Assembly (NCBI RefSeq): GCF_000403785.1
Contig: NZ_APHJ01000020.1
Coordinates: forward strand, 1-43,292
DNA: 43,292 nt
Source: Gillisia sp. CAL575
Lineage (GTDB): Bacteria; Bacteroidota; Bacteroidia; Flavobacteriales; Flavobacteriaceae
Direction of reading: 5' to 3'
A program made the position numbers and the translations under genes. The notes under the pieces were generated by a model that searched no databases, had not been told where the DNA came from, and worked only from the letters and a program-made list of their open reading frames with translations. Shown here one piece after another: positions 35,401-43,292 of the stretch. How positions within the stretch are numbered: the first letter of the stretch is position 1; the number at the start of each line of letters is the position of its first letter.

Positions 35401-36481
35401 CATTGCAACTCGTTGGAGTAATGGAAGCTGAGGTCATAGAAAGAGTAGCAGGTTCGGTAATTGTAATGTTTTCTATGGCTGTACACCCTTTAGAGTCTTT
35501 GACAGTTAAAATATAATCGTCAGCATTTAGGCCAGAGAAAATATTGCTAGTTATAAAGTTAGTTCCATCTATTGAATATTCATAGCCAGAATTACCTCCA
35601 GAAACAGTTCCTGCCGTAATTGTTCCATCTGATCCATTTTTACAAGAAACAGGAGTAGTTGAGGATGAACTCATTGTTAATAACGATGGTTCAGAAACAG
35701 TAATATTCCCAAATATTTTACAGTTATTCCCGTCTTTTACAGTGGTGGTATAAGTTCCTGCGGTGAGATTATTAAATGTTCTCGCAGGTTTAAAATTAAC
35801 TCCATCTATAGAGTAGGAATATGAACCACTTCCACCAGCTGCACTTCCAATTGTGATAGAACCATTACTCTCTCCCTTACAACTAACAGCTACAAAACTA
35901 GAATTTTGCATCGATAATTGGGTAGGTTGGGTTAAGGTGGTACTTATAGAAGTTCTACAACTATTCCCATCTCTAATTGTAATTGTATAATTCCCAGCGT
36001 TTAAATTATTAAAAATGTTACTACTCTGAAAATTGATACCATTTATAGAGTATTCATAATTATTATCTCCTCCCGAAACCGAACCTACAGTAATTATTCC
36101 ATCATTATTATTAAAGCAAGAGATATTAGTTTTAGATGGGGGATTTGTGCTAATAGGAGTGGGACTATTTATAGTAAAGGTTTTGGAAGCTGTCAATCCA
36201 AGAGCATCTGTAACGTTTATAGTATAACTACCTGCCGTTAAATTAGTTCTGTTTTTAGAGGTGTTGGAATCGCTCCATAAATGGGTGTAGGGAGATGTAC
36301 CGCCATTAATGGTGATTGTTATTGATGCATTATTGACGCTGTTACAATTTAATTCTGAAATATTTCCAGTAATTGTAATTGTCTCACTAGTGTTGAAAGC
36401 ATTCGAAGTTGTGAAAAAGGAAGTACCTAAATAGAATAAAATCAATAATGAGGCTCTTCCCATCAAAGTAATTTTTCCCAT
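29471..36481 (-). CDS. Giant SprB-repeat surface adhesin with PKD and LamG domains, T9SS-exported
   Basis: 2336 residues. Signal peptide 1-28 (MGKITLMGRA...SNA). An array of eleven SprB-type repeats (about 41-900) follows, each with SC-x-G-x-x-DG, VSGGNxxYEYSIDGxNF, LxAGxYTxTVxD, GC and EP; nine successive cysteines are spaced exactly 79 residues. Two degenerate units, a PKD-like module (about 995-1070, YTYSWNFGNGATPATATGPG), and a cysteine-containing module of unknown type (about 1072-1212) come next. Two more SprB-like units precede a LamG-like domain (about 1462-1640, [23 protein letters not shown]). The shared cassette is at about 1690-2240 and the T9SS type A sorting domain in the last 80. 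SprB repeats define the mobile gliding adhesin of Flavobacterium johnsoniae, so an adhesive or gliding role is plausible; this protein is shorter than that SprB. Confidence 0.88.
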   Translation of the reverse strand: MGKITLMGRASLLILFYLGTSFFTTSNAFNTSETITITGNISELNCNSVNNASITITINGGTSPYTHLWSDSNTSKNRTNLTAGSYTINVTDALGLTASKTFTINSPTPISTNPPSKTNISCFNNNDGIITVGSVSGGDNNYEYSINGINFQSSNIFNNLNAGNYTITIRDGNSCRTSISTTLTQPTQLSMQNSSFVAVSCKGESNGSITIGSAAGGSGSYSYSIDGVNFKPARTFNNLTAGTYTTTVKDGNNCKIFGNITVSEPSLLTMSSSSTTPVSCKNGSDGTITAGTVSGGNSGYEYSIDGTNFITSNIFSGLNADDYILTVKDSKGCTAIENITITEPATLSMTSASITPTSCNGRSDGIISVGTVSGGNSGYEYSIDGVNFQSSKIFSDLPASNYIITARDSKACFVTENLTITQPSVLNMQSAIITSASCFGAEDGAIEAGLVSGGNNGYEYSINGTNFQSHNKFPNLAAGNYTITVKDINGCTTTEAVEVTEPIILSMQAATVKVVGCAGAADGSITAGVVSGGNGSYEYSINGTTFQNNGTFTGLSGGIYTLSVRDTKGCSTSENIEIAEPSTLIMEPAELFHVKCYDSGDGEIIAGLVSGGNGEYEYSLDGINFTSNNTFKELNVGTHTITVQDSKGCIATETVTLTGPQILEMEPATKTDISCNGASNATVTAGAVRGGTTGYQYSIDGVHFGSETTFEVLYAGTYTLTVRDLNGCKIEEILEIYEPDPLTSTPASSTDASCSLNYDGTITAGTVSGGNGGYLYSIDNTNFNSTGNFTDVAEGNYTIFIKDSKGCATQSDVVVTTPEVLNASIVITNVSCYNGADGIITINNTTGGHGAYEYSINESTWKTDPQFTSLPAGTYSVKIRDRDYPTCETTLSANTIISQPTTEVSLQGTTTRTTSYGTSTGTATANATGGTPGFTYAWRKLNETNVLQTTKTATDLAAGKYVVTATDRNGCFNTIELIIIEAIKAPVIPTSICPEDEDVIRTSYFEVEDRTAIGGIGPYTYSWNFGNGATPATATGPGSHTVNYSSTGNRTITVTVTDATGISKTESIVQYVGECFKDDCGSNDFGINTFYMADASGNKVTASSCGDGQPKFLYFDLPTNSDRYSMYIEYIFSVEHADGTFTHVNKGLCFYEQQAIPQKVQTIQLDWQCGDLLTIENVYMTFSNNIKWKCGQGPKPKCYSTNNNEVVITPLYARAAPNELLCNGSNTGIVTVRANGGQGPYQYSITNASSGYQPSNEFLDLNAGSHTVWVKDYEGTIFQADPVTINQPLSPIKLSLSFTNPICFGETGEAKVTASGGTPFISETGESYYTYLWNDANEQTTANATTLIDGEYTVTVIDKNGCQAIETVTIVEPAQITLAIAGEDQNFSCGFNSTNLTGNIPTEGTGIWTIVSGSGGQILDPNNAQSYFTGTTGSYTLKWTIANETNTCTTSDEMIISFTADCSTLDFDGIDDHISMGDNYNLDSDNFTIEAWVKLNSVNGQRTILSKRDSQNISAGGYDLSINSGSPTFKWGNSTVTSSYKLDNQRWYHVAVIFTYSKVKLYVDGIKVGNGDAANPKATVSPFLIGAIYRGNKPENPVNYFHGWIEEVRIWKTALQEDQLRFMMNQRLEVNVSPVKGTVLPLVVPGDLPYTDLSGYYQLIGNELIAGLTPDKATVKVDGQLKNIETTQENSAPLPYISKATGQWRNKNTWQRPDVWDAPNSLGINGEPINWNIAQIAHNITSGGKDIYMLGLLSQIGELKMANPNQTLNENNSGQGLTITHYLDLNGSIDLVGESQLVQTEGSILAPNSTGFIKRDQQGTASSYNYNYWSSPVVNQGTKNTTYKISEVMLDGTISSAPKNILFGNGVTFADGQYSNPRMISNYWIWKFKGTADEYSEWKHIGSSGVLKLGEGYTMKGTSGDAAITDRQNYVYKGKPNNGTITLNIGLDQNYLLGNPYPSAIDAKKFILDNIKDSGGLNTQNIFTGAVYFWDHFAGKTHILSEYVGGYATYNLIGGVKAIAMDDRINSNTDDVASKTPGQYIPVGQGFFINTMPDPSLSGVTNIAGGDVLFKNSQRVFAREAVGSSQFLAPEKSKKTNKEAEALGKIRINFHSPKGYRRELLVGLNPNATNGFDLGYDAPLNEYNVEDMFWLIKDHEFVIQGVSHFDKEQILPIGMMIDEEGPVSIGLQSWENLPEDKEVYIHDKWNDSIHDIKEVAYETLMKPGYVVDRFELIFFKEVQPVTPVDTIPVVTEIPKDFVLSLKHNYRDNELQILNKDEILISHLYLYDLNGKLLEDHTSIGNVKEARIAIKSYPSGVYIVKLKTQNQTITQKVIMKN
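33780..36361 (-). repeat. SprB-type repeat array, 79-residue period
   Basis: Eleven in-frame units lie within the second giant gene. The cysteines at residues 122, 201, 280, 359, 438, 517, 596, 675 and 754 follow a strict 79-residue (237-bp) step. DNA copies are diverged compared with the other two giants. Confidence 0.85.
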
Positions 36482-37197
36482 GAGACAATTATTTTAACAG
36501 AATTTATGTAAAACTACATTAAATTATCTGTTATTTAAGGTTGAAATACCTTATTAATCGATGAAGAGCATTAAAATTTAACTTTAATTGAAAATATTAA
36601 ATTATATCGTAGGAAAATTCATATAAAGTCAAACATTATTTTTTTTAAGCCATCTTTTCAGATTAAAATTTAAATATCTATTTACCTCACTGAATTATAA
36701 TTGTTTATCGACTTTAGATTTGTAATAGAGAAATTAATTTTAAAAATTATTAATTCAACATTTTACACTACAGATTAGATAAAAATTCACTTAGTTGAAT
36801 AAAAAAATGGAAAGCAGTCTAACTGTATTGCAATGGTTAATTATTTAATCTTGGGATTGTTCAAATCTAAAATGAGTATTTTGGGAAATTGTGATTTCTT
36901 ATAGTATGATATCTCTGGGTGACAGTTTTTTATTCAGAATAATAATTTTATAGATAAGCTGAGCTAACAAAAATCTAAAAGTTTTTTGTTAGCTCAGCTT
37001 ATCTACTTTGTTCTCTAATAAAACCTCATTAAGAAGTGTATTTACATAAATATATACGGCAAGTTTATAAATGAGGCATAAATTTCTGAATTAGAAATGC
37101 AAGTGTCTTGAATTTAAATAATTATAGAACGTGGATTAATATTATGAGTTCCTTTTTTGATTCGTTTTCATCAATATGAAAAGCGCCACAACTATTT
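36482..37197. other. Gene-free 716-bp AT-rich gap between giants 2 and 3
   Basis: No credible gene: the longest ATG-initiated frame I noted is about 13 codons. It contains one strong structure, the inverted repeat at 36951-37005, and otherwise AT-rich sequence. It should hold the promoter of the second giant gene, but no perfect TAnnTTTG element is seen near its start (a one-mismatch TAGTTTTA lies at 36509-36516). Confidence 0.6.
36951..37005. repeat. 23-bp perfect inverted repeat
   Basis: Arms at 36951-36973 and 36983-37005 (outer bases TAGATAAGCTGAGC) are perfect inverse complements around a 9-base spacer. The structure is 192 bases beyond the stop of the third giant gene. No T tract follows on either strand, so it is not a textbook terminator, though it could stabilise or end that transcript. 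Confidence 0.85.
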
Positions 37198-40100
37198 TCA
37201 TTTTTTGATAATTATTTTTCTTGTAATAACCTCTGTATCAGTATGCATTTTTAAGATATAAATTCCTTCACTATAATTAGAAACCTTAAGTCTAATCTCC
37301 GCTTCTGATGGTACCTCATCAAATACTTCTAGTAATTTCCCGTTAAGATCGAATAAATGAATCACAGAAATATTAAGTTCTTTAGGATTTAATACCATCA
37401 TTTCATTAGCTGAATAGGAGTGTAGAAGACTTATCTCTGAAAAATCGTCTATTACGGGTTCTTCCACGACAATTGGATCTGGATCTGGTGTAGATAGTTC
37501 TTTATAGAAAATTAACTGGAATCTATCCGTAATTTCACCTGGTTTTGAAGTTGAGGTATATGGCCCAGATCTTAAATCATGAATAGTATCTAAAACAATA
37601 TCTTTTAAATAGATGGTGTGATCGGCGTTCATATTTTCGAGAGTATCAATTTTAATTTTAAATTCACCCTCTTTTTCAATTCTCACACCAATAGGTAATA
37701 TCTGATCTTTTCCAAAATCTGGAACTCCTTGAATTACTAAGAAATTACCCTCCTGTACCCAATACATATCCTCCAAATTATATTCGATCATAGGGGCATC
37801 ATAACCTAGATCAAAACCATTTGTGGTATTAGGGTTTGCACCAACTAGTAGTTGTCTAACATAACCTTTGGGAGATTTAAAAGAAATTCTGATTTTAGAG
37901 GTTGTGCTCTTAGCTTCTTCTTTTCCGGATTTAACAACAATTTCCGGTTTTAAGAAAATTGAGTTTCCCGAAGTTTCTCTGGCAAATACACGTTGACTAT
38001 TTTTAAATATAAGATTACCTGGGCTTATAGTAAAGGGTTTACCACCGGTAAATTGCTCATCTGTACCCGAATTAACAAAGAAGCCTTGGCCTACAGGAAT
38101 AAATTGGGTTGGAGTCTTACTGCCTTCATTTTCGTTTGCGTTTATACGTTCATCACTGGAAATTGCTTGCAAACCACCAATTAAATTAAGTGTGGCATAT
38201 CCCCCAATATATTCTCTTAATATATGAGTAGCTCCAGAGAAATGGTCCCAAAAATAAATTACTCCATTAAAGAGATTCTTAGTATTCGTTGCTCCATTAA
38301 CTGTGTTTTTATCTAAATTATCTAAAATGAATTCTTCAGAATCAACTGCAGAAGGATATGGATTTCCTACTAAATAATTTTGATCTGGGATGCTTGTTAG
38401 CGTAATATCACCATTATGAGGTTTTCCTTTAAAACCATAGTTTTGAGAGTGCGAATAATCTGTAGTTCCAGTAAAAATTGTTCCTTTCATAGTATGTCCC
38501 TCTCCAGTGTTCAAAGAGCCGGTTTTGCCTATAAAAATCCAAGAATCATAATCGTCTGCAGGGCCATGAAATCTCCATAACCAGTAAGGGCAGGTATTCA
38601 TAGTTGTGTTATCTGCGCCATAAGGATTAGAATCTGCTGTGAAAACTAAGGGTTTTACTGTTCCAGTTACAGCGTTATCCCAGCCATAATTCATTACCTC
38701 TCCAGGAAGGTATGGTGAATTATTCGGACTTAATTGTGCACTAACTGGTGAGGACCAGTAATTATAATTGAAACTCATTACTTTACCTTGCTGATCACGT
38801 TTTAACCAGCCTTTGCTAGTTTCTGCCAATATGCTACCTTGATCTTGCAATAACTGAGATTCGCCAACCAAATCGATATTTCCGTCTAATAAGAGGTAAT
38901 TAGTAACCCTTAACATTTGACCAGGATTATTTTCGTTTTTAGTCCCAGGACCAGCAATTTCGATACGTTTGTCTAAAGTTTCAGATTTTAGACCTAGAAC
39001 GGTTATATCTCTATCTCCAGATTGAATATTATGATTGGTTCTAACAATATTCCAATCTATTGGAGTTTTATAAGTTTCAGTATGACTTGGATCTGTATCC
39101 ATTACATCTTTAGCTATTCCTGATGAATTTGGGAAATCCCAAACAGTTGGACGGAGCCAAGTGGTAAGAGTTTTCCATTCCCCGGGATTTGCAGAAATAT
39201 AAGGCAGAGGAGCGGTGTTTTCCTGATGTGTTGTCATATTATATAACCTTCCCGGGGTAATAATAGATAGTGATATATCTGGTGTGAAGCCGTTTAAAGG
39301 CATCAAGCTACCATCGAAGGTTTCTAAGTTTAGAGGATCCGGGATTTTTGATATAAGTGGATAATACCCTTCCAAATCACTGTATAAGAGTGCACCCGGA
39401 ACTGGCATAGGAATCTCTTTCCCCATATTTGTAGCATTCTGTAAATGTTGATTCATCATAAAATGAATTTGTTCTACAGTAAGCGATTTTTTCCATATTC
39501 TAACTTCTTCAATCCATCCTGAAAAATAATTTTCTGCTTTTTTCGTGGTATTATTCCACCTAGCTCCAATTAATGTTTTATTTCCACCTATTCCTGTGCC
39601 AGCATTCCCAACTTGTATACCATCTATATATAATTTTCCATTAGTAACTGCTAAATGGTACCATCTGGTATTTGGTATTATTGTGGTTGGTAGATCTTGC
39701 ATTTTAATTTCAAAACCTGCCCCAGAAATAATTGTTCCCATGGAACTTTTAGGTCTAATCCAAGCTTCGATACTTTTAGAATTTAAACTTCCACCATAAG
39801 TATTACCCAAATCTACATAATCATCAATTCCGTCAAAATCCAATGTAGTACAATCTTGAAACTGTACAGGAGTTGGCGTTAAAACAGGAGGGCAACCATT
39901 ATTCTGAACAACTTTACCTCTTTGGGTTACATCAAAATAATCAACTGGATAGACCGCTGTGGAAGTAAGTTTCCAGGTAAAAGTAAATTCCCCTGAATTG
40001 TTTGCTTCAAATTGGGCATTCGGGTTATTTTTAGGAATTAATATGCTATTACTATCAGAATTAACCAAGGTATAAGTAGTAGGGTCTGCAACCACTCCGG

Positions 40101-43100
40101 ATTTGGTGATTACCCATTCCCCAATATAGAAATCTTTGGTAGGATAAGTTAAAACATTTCCTCCAAATGCACCTGAAGCATTCGCTGTTAAGTTTACAGT
40201 GTAATTTCCGCAGGTACCGGCAACAGCGCTAATTGTTGTTGTATAACGGTCATAAACAAAAACTCTGATTGTTTTGGAACTTTCTAAGCTACTACAATTA
40301 TTTCCACTCGAATCTAAATTTAATTGAGTTTTCACTTCAAAAACATTCCATCCTATTAATTTTGGTTCCCATTGTTCCGAACTATTATTACCTATAAATA
40401 CCCCTTCAGGTTTTGAAGGATCGCTATAATCTCTCCATTCCAGGATTATATCCTGTGGCCCTTCCGGAACTTTAATATTATCTAAAGCCCATATATCTCC
40501 GTCTCGTTTACCTTCATATTTAAATCGAATGCGTAAATTACCTCTTCCCAAATAGTTGCCCAAGTCAATGGACATTTGGTTTACTCCTGGAGTTCCTTCT
40601 CCAAAACGATCATAATTTCCGCTACTTAATGGACCTGTCTTGGTATAAAGTATAGGTTCTGATGTATAACTCGCTCCCCCGTTAGTTGAAATTTCAATTT
40701 TTATAGTAGCCCCACTGGTTAAATTGAATGCCTGATCAAAAGTTAAAATTGCTTCATCTAAACCACTCAAGGCAAATACAGGTGTTTCAAATGTAGATGG
40801 ATTATTACCAGAAACAATTGCAAAACCTTTATTACCAGAATTTCCAAGTTTAGTATCCCATCTTTGGTCAGTAATTGCATTGGTAGTGATATTGGCTGTA
40901 GCAAAGTCATGAGGATTTGTCCTTAACCACTTATCTGGCCTGCGGTTATCTGCACTAGATTCAAAATTATAATCGGAATTTCCATTTTTATCAGTAATTC
41001 TCCATCCTTTATTGGTAATAGAAGAATTGTCAAAAGCACCTCCTTCAAATTTTCCGAAGTCTTCACCATACCCAGTACTGGAACTTAAGGTTACCTCTTC
41101 ACCTTTACAAACCACAGCCGGATCTACTTTAACAGGAGCTGGTTTGATGTTCGCTGGTATTACACTTAAGATGGCAGTTTGAGATAGGGCATTTGGAATA
41201 CAAGAACCACTTGCTATTTCTACTTGAAATACTATCGATTCAGTTACTCCTAATGCATAAATTTGAGCAGCAGATAACGAAGTTCCGCTTGTTTGAATTG
41301 TAGTAAAGTCTGGGTTTGAAGCCTTTCTGTATTTCCATGCTACAACTGTTCCTGCTGTTACGCCTGATAGTGATATTGCAGATAAACTATTACTTGACGC
41401 TGGACTTACACAAGACAAATAGATACGTTCATTGTTTTTTGAAAAAAGTAATTTTCCTCCCACCGGAACGGGGTCAACCGTAACAACATGTGCGGTAGTT
41501 TTTGGACCGTTACATCCAGCTGCACTGGCGGTTATGATTGTTGTTCCGCTCCATCCTGCCGCATAGGTTACAGCTCCTGTAGCTGCAACAATTGTATTTC
41601 CACCCGCTAAACTTGCTGCATCCAGACTGTAAGTAATTCCTGTTGAGTTAGTTGCTGTGGTTGTGGTGGTTACTGATCCCGCTCCCTGGCAACGGGTTGA
41701 AGTTGTCGGTGAAAATGCACTGATTGTTACTGTTGGTGTTACAGTTACTACATGCGTGGTAGTTTTTGGACCATTACATCCGGCTGCACTGGCAGTTATG
41801 GTTGTTGTTCCGCTCCAACCTGCTGAATAGGTTACAGCACCTGTAGCTGCAACAATCGTATTTCCACCGGTTAAACTTGCTGCGTCCAGACTATAAGTAA
41901 TTCCTGTTGAGTTAGTTGCTGTGGTTGCAGTGGTCACTGATCCCGCTCCCTGGCATCGGGTTGAAGTTGCCGGAGAAAATGCATTGATGGTTACTGTTGG
42001 AGTTACCGTAACCACATGAGTGGTAGTTTTTGGCCCGTTACATCCCGCAGCGCTGGCAGTTATGGTTGTTGTTCCGCTCCAACCTGCTGCATAGGTTACA
42101 ACACCTGTAGCTGCAACAATCGTATTTCCACCAGTTAAACTTGCTGCGTCCAGACTATAAGTAATTCCTGTTGAGTTAGTTGCTGTGGTTGTGGTGGTCA
42201 CTGATCCCGCTCCCTGGCATCGGGTTGAAGTTGCCGGAGAAAATGCATTGATGGATACTGATGGTCTTACCGTTACCACATGTGTGGTCGTTGCCGGGCC
42301 GTTACATCCGGCTGCACTGGCTGTGATGGTTGTTGTTCCGCCCCATCCTGCTGCATAGGTTACAGCTCCTGTGGAAGAGTTAATACTATTCCCTGAGAAG
42401 GCTGCTGTGGTGGCATCTAAACTATAGGTGATTCCAGTTGAATTGTTTGCTGTGGTTGTAGTAGTTACTGTTCCTGCTCCCTGACAACGGGTTGAAGTTG
42501 TCGGTGAAAATGCATTGATGGTTATTGTTGGTGTTACCGTTACTACATGTGTGGTCGTTACCGGGCCGTTACATCCCGCTGCACTGGCGGTTATAGTTGT
42601 TGTTCCGCTCCATCCTGCTACATAGGTTACAGCCCCTGTAGCTGCAACAATCGTATTTCCACCAGTTACACTTGCTGCATCCAGACTGTAAGTGATTCCT
42701 GTTGAGTTGGTTGCTGTGGTTGTGGTAGTCACTGATCCCGCTCCCTGGCAACGGGCTGAAGTTGCCGGAGAAAAAGCACTGATTGTTACTGTTGGAGTTA
42801 CCGTTACCACATGTGTGGTCGTTGCCGGACCGTTACATCCGGCTGCACTGGCTGTGATGGTTGTTGTTCCGTTCCATCCTGCTGCATAGGTTACAGCCCC
42901 TGTAGCTGCAACAATCGTATTTCCACCGGTTACACTTGCCGCATCCAGACTGTAAGTAATTCCTGTTGAGTTAGTTGCTGTGGTTGTGGTGGTCACTGAC
43001 CCCGCTCCCTGGCATCGGGTTGAAGTTGCCGGAGAAAAAGCATTGATTGTTACTGATGGTGTTACCGTTACCACATGAGTGGTAGTTGCCGGACCGTTAC

Positions 43101-43292
43101 ATCCGGCAGCACTGGCGGTTATGGTTGTTGTTCCGCTCCAACCTGCTGCATAGGTTACAGCCCCTGTAGCTGCAACAATCGTATTACCTCCAGTTAAACT
43201 TGCTGCATCCAGACTGTAAGTAATTCCTGTTGAGTTAGTTGCTGTGGTTGTGGTGGTCACTGACCCCGCTCCCTGGCATCGGGTTGAAGTTG
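37198..43292 (-). CDS. Giant T9SS-exported surface protein with 88-residue Ig-like repeats, 5' end missing
   Basis: At least 2030 codons; the frame stays open through the right edge (the last bases still encode STRCQGAGS of the repeat), so the start is outside. From the N-terminal side: at least seven 88-residue Ig-like repeats ([53 protein letters not shown]), coding about 41,473 to the edge. Next come an Ig-like module (about 41,120-41,460) and a jelly-roll-like module (about 40,470-41,090; [21 protein letters not shown]) related to that of the first giant. A LamG-like domain follows (about 39,430-39,850; [29 protein letters not shown]), then the shared cassette (about 37,500-39,200; [34 protein letters not shown]) and a T9SS type A sorting domain (last 80 residues). 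Probably a surface adhesin; the ligand is unknown. Confidence 0.87.
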   Translation of the reverse strand, partial: TSTRCQGAGSVTTTTTATNSTGITYSLDAASLTGGNTIVAATGAVTYAAGWSGTTTITASAAGCNGPATTTHVVTVTPSVTINAFSPATSTRCQGAGSVTTTTTATNSTGITYSLDAASVTGGNTIVAATGAVTYAAGWNGTTTITASAAGCNGPATTTHVVTVTPTVTISAFSPATSARCQGAGSVTTTTTATNSTGITYSLDAASVTGGNTIVAATGAVTYVAGWSGTTTITASAAGCNGPVTTTHVVTVTPTITINAFSPTTSTRCQGAGTVTTTTTANNSTGITYSLDATTAAFSGNSINSSTGAVTYAAGWGGTTTITASAAGCNGPATTTHVVTVRPSVSINAFSPATSTRCQGAGSVTTTTTATNSTGITYSLDAASLTGGNTIVAATGVVTYAAGWSGTTTITASAAGCNGPKTTTHVVTVTPTVTINAFSPATSTRCQGAGSVTTATTATNSTGITYSLDAASLTGGNTIVAATGAVTYSAGWSGTTTITASAAGCNGPKTTTHVVTVTPTVTISAFSPTTSTRCQGAGSVTTTTTATNSTGITYSLDAASLAGGNTIVAATGAVTYAAGWSGTTIITASAAGCNGPKTTAHVVTVDPVPVGGKLLFSKNNERIYLSCVSPASSNSLSAISLSGVTAGTVVAWKYRKASNPDFTTIQTSGTSLSAAQIYALGVTESIVFQVEIASGSCIPNALSQTAILSVIPANIKPAPVKVDPAVVCKGEEVTLSSSTGYGEDFGKFEGGAFDNSSITNKGWRITDKNGNSDYNFESSADNRRPDKWLRTNPHDFATANITTNAITDQRWDTKLGNSGNKGFAIVSGNNPSTFETPVFALSGLDEAILTFDQAFNLTSGATIKIEISTNGGASYTSEPILYTKTGPLSSGNYDRFGEGTPGVNQMSIDLGNYLGRGNLRIRFKYEGKRDGDIWALDNIKVPEGPQDIILEWRDYSDPSKPEGVFIGNNSSEQWEPKLIGWNVFEVKTQLNLDSSGNNCSSLESSKTIRVFVYDRYTTTISAVAGTCGNYTVNLTANASGAFGGNVLTYPTKDFYIGEWVITKSGVVADPTTYTLVNSDSNSILIPKNNPNAQFEANNSGEFTFTWKLTSTAVYPVDYFDVTQRGKVVQNNGCPPVLTPTPVQFQDCTTLDFDGIDDYVDLGNTYGGSLNSKSIEAWIRPKSSMGTIISGAGFEIKMQDLPTTIIPNTRWYHLAVTNGKLYIDGIQVGNAGTGIGGNKTLIGARWNNTTKKAENYFSGWIEEVRIWKKSLTVEQIHFMMNQHLQNATNMGKEIPMPVPGALLYSDLEGYYPLISKIPDPLNLETFDGSLMPLNGFTPDISLSIITPGRLYNMTTHQENTAPLPYISANPGEWKTLTTWLRPTVWDFPNSSGIAKDVMDTDPSHTETYKTPIDWNIVRTNHNIQSGDRDITVLGLKSETLDKRIEIAGPGTKNENNPGQMLRVTNYLLLDGNIDLVGESQLLQDQGSILAETSKGWLKRDQQGKVMSFNYNYWSSPVSAQLSPNNSPYLPGEVMNYGWDNAVTGTVKPLVFTADSNPYGADNTTMNTCPYWLWRFHGPADDYDSWIFIGKTGSLNTGEGHTMKGTIFTGTTDYSHSQNYGFKGKPHNGDITLTSIPDQNYLVGNPYPSAVDSEEFILDNLDKNTVNGATNTKNLFNGVIYFWDHFSGATHILREYIGGYATLNLIGGLQAISSDERINANENEGSKTPTQFIPVGQGFFVNSGTDEQFTGGKPFTISPGNLIFKNSQRVFARETSGNSIFLKPEIVVKSGKEEAKSTTSKIRISFKSPKGYVRQLLVGANPNTTNGFDLGYDAPMIEYNLEDMYWVQEGNFLVIQGVPDFGKDQILPIGVRIEKEGEFKIKIDTLENMNADHTIYLKDIVLDTIHDLRSGPYTSTSKPGEITDRFQLIFYKELSTPDPDPIVVEEPVIDDFSEISLLHSYSANEMMVLNPKELNISVIHLFDLNGKLLEVFDEVPSEAEIRLKVSNYSEGIYILKMHTDTEVITRKIIIKK
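41473..43292 (-). repeat. Tandem 264-bp coding repeat array, running off the right edge
   Basis: The landmark GCTCCCTG recurs at 41681, 41945, 42209, 42476, 42740, 43004 and 43268: steps of 264 bases, except one of 267. Copies are highly similar at DNA level. A hand count of 43,021-43,200 gives 89 G+C of 180 (about 49%), well above about 33% in ordinary coding DNA of this window. Confidence 0.92.

Noticed and set aside
42692-42889. Open frames opposite the 264-bp array
   Set aside because: They are antisense shadows of a repetitive, stop-poor coding region.
41473-43292. Regular direct repeats as a possible CRISPR array
   Set aside because: The whole 264-bp unit is repeated with no unique spacers, and it is in frame with a protein.

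Overview
The window (43,292 bases) looks like chromosomal DNA of a member of the Bacteroidota, most likely a marine or soil Flavobacteriaceae. Coding DNA outside the repeats is AT-rich: a hand count of 19,141-19,320 gives about 33% G+C. There is a 287-residue primary sigma factor of the Bacteroidota type, many starts preceded by TAnnTTTG (the Bacteroidota -7 element), a PorT component of the type IX secretion system (T9SS), a lipoprotein TamA (TamL), and several proteins ending in T9SS sorting domains. I do not name a genus.

Layout. The left edge (1-1565, +) is the 3' end of a large secreted protein with MBG-type repeats and a T9SS C-terminal domain. Next come a small unknown gene (1724-2089, +), then on the minus strand an rpe-ypdA pair (sugar phosphate epimerase; bacillithiol-type disulfide reductase) and two tandem short BLUF blue-light sensor genes. 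A housekeeping block follows: primary sigma factor, rpsO-pnp, accD, fbaA and tamL (all -), a TrmH-family RNA methyltransferase (+), porT and ubiE (-), trkA-trkH (+), a desaturase-aminotransferase pair (-) and rsmG (+). The right half (22,258 to the edge, -) is three consecutive giant genes of 2354, 2336 and more than 2020 codons.

The giants each combine a different N-terminal repeat array (HYR-like 78-residue units; SprB-like 79-residue units; an 88-residue Ig-like unit) with a related C-terminal half: a LamG-like domain, a long conserved cassette and a T9SS type A sorting domain. They read as one family of cell-surface adhesins with interchangeable stalks. PorT, in the same window, is part of the machine expected to export them, and TamL belongs to outer-membrane assembly. 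Both edges of the window lie inside repetitive secreted-protein genes, so they may be assembly breakpoints.

I found no tRNA, rRNA, CRISPR array, transposase or phage gene. The most interesting items are the giant adhesin family with its compositionally distinct 264-bp tandem array, the BLUF pair with a private upstream box, a 23-bp perfect inverted repeat between two giants, and YpdA and AccD proteins that lack cysteines considered typical of their families.
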